Program-made: the position numbers and the translations under genes
The notes under the pieces: generated by a model
Seen by the model: the letters and a program-made list of their open reading frames with translations, nothing else
Told to the model about the DNA's origin: nothing
Databases searched by the model: none
Shown: piece after piece, positions 62,240-64,000 of the stretch
Position numbering within the stretch: the stretch's first letter is position 1
How the letters are laid out: every line of letters begins with the position of its first letter
DNA from: Streptomyces radicis
GTDB taxonomy: Bacteria > Actinomycetota > Actinomycetes > Streptomycetales > Streptomycetaceae
Direction: 5' to 3'
DNA length: 64,000 nt
NCBI RefSeq assembly: GCF_003626575.1
Contig: NZ_RBDY01000006.1
Coordinates: 233,909-297,908, forward strand

Positions 62240-63465
62240 GCGGTCACCTCCACGGGTGCGGTCGGCAGATGGGCGACGACGCGGAAACCCCCGCCGGGCG
62301 CGGGCCCGGCCTCGGCCGTCCCGCCGCAGGCCGAGGCGCGTTCCCGCAGCCCGATCAGGCCGTGGCCCCGGGAGCCGTCGGGGTCGCCCGCGCCGCCGGA
62401 GCCGTCCGCGCCGTCGGGGTCGTTCGGCCCCCGCCCGTCGTCGGTCACGGTGATCACCAACTCCCCCGCCGCGCCCGCCCAGTCGAGGACGACGCGGGCG
62501 CTGTCGGCGCGGGCGTGCTTGAGGGTGTTGGTCAACGCCTCCTGCACCACCCGGTAGGCCGCCACCTCGGTGTCGGGCGGCACGGCCGTCGGCGCCCCCT
62601 CGGTGGTGAACGACACCCGCAGGCCCGCCCTGCCCACGTGCGCCACCAGGTCGGGGAGCGCGGCGATGGTGGGCTGCGGCGTGCGCAGGTCGCCGCGTTG
62701 CTCGTCCTTCAACACGCCCAGGATCCGCCGGAGTTGCGCCATCGCGTCGCGCCCCGTGTCGGCGATGGCGTCGAACGCCGCCTCCGCGCGGGCCGGGTCG
62801 GAGCGCACGACCACGGGCCCGGCCTCGGCCTGCACGACCATGAGGCTGACCGCGTGCGCCAGGATGTCGTGCATGTCCCGTGCGATGCGGGCGCGTTCGC
62901 GGGCGGCGGCCTGCGCGACCTCGTTCGCCCGCTGCCGTTCGAGGCGCCGCGCCCGGTCCTCGACGGCGGCGGTGTACGCGCGTTGCAGGCGCCCGAGCGT
63001 GCCGAACGCGTAGGCCGTCACATAGCTGAGCAGCGTGAACGCGTACTCCAGCGGGTCCGCGTCCAGCGCGAACAGCGTCAGGGTCGAGACGCCCAGCCAC
63101 CCCGACAGCATGAACCGCCGGTGCCACGGCGGCGTCAGCGCGGCCACGGTGTAGAGGACGACGAGGCCGCCATAGGTCACCTCGGGCGGCGGGTCGTGGT
63201 AGATCGCCATGACGGGGGTGCAGAAGCTGACCACATAGCTGCACGCCTCGGGCGCGCGCCGACGCCACACGAGCGGAACGGCCGTCCCCGCGGCGAGCAG
63301 GAATCCCCAGGCGGTCACGCCGCCGCCGTCCTTGGTGTCGTCGGGCAGGACGTACTGCCCGCAGGCCATGACCAGGATGAACGCGGCCAGCGCCGTGTCC
63401 ACGACATACGGGTTCGCGTCGCGCAGCCGACGCAACCGACGCTCCCACCGGGCGGACAGGGTCAT
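62236..63465 (-). CDS. sensor histidine kinase (HisKA_3/NarX type)
   Basis: 409 residues from ATG 63465, with GAGGAGG 6 bases upstream. About five hydrophobic segments (20-160) form the membrane sensor. The dimerisation box is ARIARDMHDILAHAVSLMVVQ (phospho-histidine H199), followed by a HATPase domain with VVQEALTNTLKHA (N box), TVTDDGRGP and GHGLIGLRERASACGG (G boxes). It senses an unknown envelope signal. Two-component operon with the downstream regulator. Confidence 0.95.
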   Translation of the reverse strand: MTLSARWERRLRRLRDANPYVVDTALAAFILVMACGQYVLPDDTKDGGGVTAWGFLLAAGTAVPLVWRRRAPEACSYVVSFCTPVMAIYHDPPPEVTYGGLVVLYTVAALTPPWHRRFMLSGWLGVSTLTLFALDADPLEYAFTLLSYVTAYAFGTLGRLQRAYTAAVEDRARRLERQRANEVAQAAARERARIARDMHDILAHAVSLMVVQAEAGPVVVRSDPARAEAAFDAIADTGRDAMAQLRRILGVLKDEQRGDLRTPQPTIAALPDLVAHVGRAGLRVSFTTEGAPTAVPPDTEVAAYRVVQEALTNTLKHARADSARVVLDWAGAAGELVITVTDDGRGPNDPDGADGSGGAGDPDGSRGHGLIGLRERASACGGTAEAGPAPGGGFRVVAHLPTAPVEVTA

Positions 63466-63737
63466 GCGGCGCCTCCTCGTACCGGGCACAGGCCGTGCCA
63501 GTATCGCCGCGCGCCGGGGCGCTGTCCTCGCCGGTGCGGGGGATATCCGCCCTCCCCCGCGCGGGGCCGGGAGGGGTCCCGGGCGGTCGGTGGCAGGCTG
63601 AGCGGTGAACGGGCCATGAAATCAAGGCCGTTGGGTCGGTCGCCGTGCCTACGGGGGGCATGGCGGCCCGCGGCTTCCCGCCGGGGGGCGGTTGGCGGGA
63701 GGATGGTGCCAGGGATCCGTTCGGGGAGGGGTGCCCC

Positions 63738-63885
63738 ATGGCGTCGTCGTGGGTGCGGTGGTCGCGGGCCTGCTCGGCGCGTGGGCGGCGTTCGGTCGCG
63801 GCGGGCCGCAACTTCGGCGTGGTCGTCTCAGGCGACGACGCGCGCGTGGACCAGCGAACGCTCCTGGTCGCGCCGGGCGCGCTGC
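63738..63885 (+). CDS. start of an unidentified gene, cut by low-quality sequence (partial)
   Basis: From ATG 63738 one frame reads MASSWVRWSRACSARGRRSV and then GRNFGVVVSGDDARVDQRTL, which recalls N-terminal regions of large streptomycete ATPase/TPR regulators, but only ~50 codons are available before the sequence degenerates. GTG 63730 in another frame is equally plausible upstream. Low confidence. The 63466-63737 stretch before it holds no supported gene. Confidence 0.3.
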
Positions 63886-64000
63886 CCCCCCCCCCCCCCC
63901 CCCCCCTCCCCCCCCCCCCCCCCCCCCCTCGCCCCCCCCCCCCCCCCCCCCGCCCCCCCCCCCGCTCCCCACCTCCCCCCTACCCCCCCTACCCCTCCCC
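63886..64000. other. poly-C artefact at the contig end
   Basis: From about 63886 the sequence becomes long C-runs with scattered single T, G or A. This is not compatible with streptomycete sequence and resembles base-calling failure at a contig end. Do not annotate genes here. Confidence 0.9.

Noticed and set aside
1..64000. CRISPR arrays, insertion sequences or prophage genes
   Set aside because: No transposase, integrase, phage structural gene or regularly spaced repeat array was seen anywhere in the window.

Overview
The window is a high-GC, actinomycete, almost certainly streptomycete chromosome segment. The evidence is the very GC-rich codon use, many GTG (and one TTG) starts, twin-arginine signals, and the order aspartokinase - SpoIIE-type phosphatase - DUF5063 protein - recR - ybaB - dnaX - SRP RNA - tRNA-Ser, which is a familiar streptomycete core block. 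The last 115 bases collapse into poly-C, so the right end looks like a contig end with unreliable sequence.

Layout. 0-9.6 kb is the conserved core: an ECF sigma factor with a coupled membrane protein, aspartokinase with a strong internal ribosome site for a beta subunit, a PP2C-type phosphatase, DNA repair and replication genes, SRP RNA and tRNA-Ser(GGA). 9.7-13.4 kb holds two small hypothetical genes and a helicase-C-terminal-like protein. 13.5-18.6 kb is a probable defence island of visibly lower GC: a perfect 18-bp inverted repeat, a two-gene module containing a PD-(D/E)XK nuclease candidate, a small winged-helix-like gene and a large fused nuclease-methyltransferase. 18.7-26.9 kb carries exported enzymes (beta-propeller/amidohydrolase, endonuclease I, PhoD-like phosphatase) and two AraC regulators. 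26.9-29.5 kb is a tightly overlapped operon of an isopropylmalate/isocitrate dehydrogenase homologue, an isochorismatase-like hydrolase and a class I methyltransferase. 29.7-30.7 kb is an ArsR/SRPBCC operon with a broken third gene.

30.7-35.6 kb encodes a two-gene conflict system: a small EACC1-type protein overlapping a caspase - nSTAND ATPase - transmembrane - WD40 protein. This architecture suggests regulated suicide or NLR-like immunity. It is followed by an EF-hand protein, an ABC exporter of FtsX type behind a 25-bp dyad, a double RCK ion-channel-like protein and a polytopic zinc-ribbon membrane protein. 43.7-47.8 kb mixes intact genes with remnants (an ECF sigma factor and a MerR regulator that keeps its operator).

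47.9-53.4 kb is an oxidative-metabolism run: ThDP enzyme, F420/NADP-type oxidoreductase, and a fused FAD/Fe-S dehydrogenase. 53.7-57.7 kb has a UvrA-like ABC ATPase coupled to an unknown repeat-like protein. A decayed UvrD-family helicase (58.2-59.3 kb), an MMPL exporter and a two-component system complete the window.

The most interesting items are the EACC1/caspase/nSTAND system, the 13.6-18.6 kb island with its unnamed nuclease module, the dehydrogenase/isochorismatase/methyltransferase operon, and four separate decaying genes. All functional statements come from reading motifs by eye; no database search was run.
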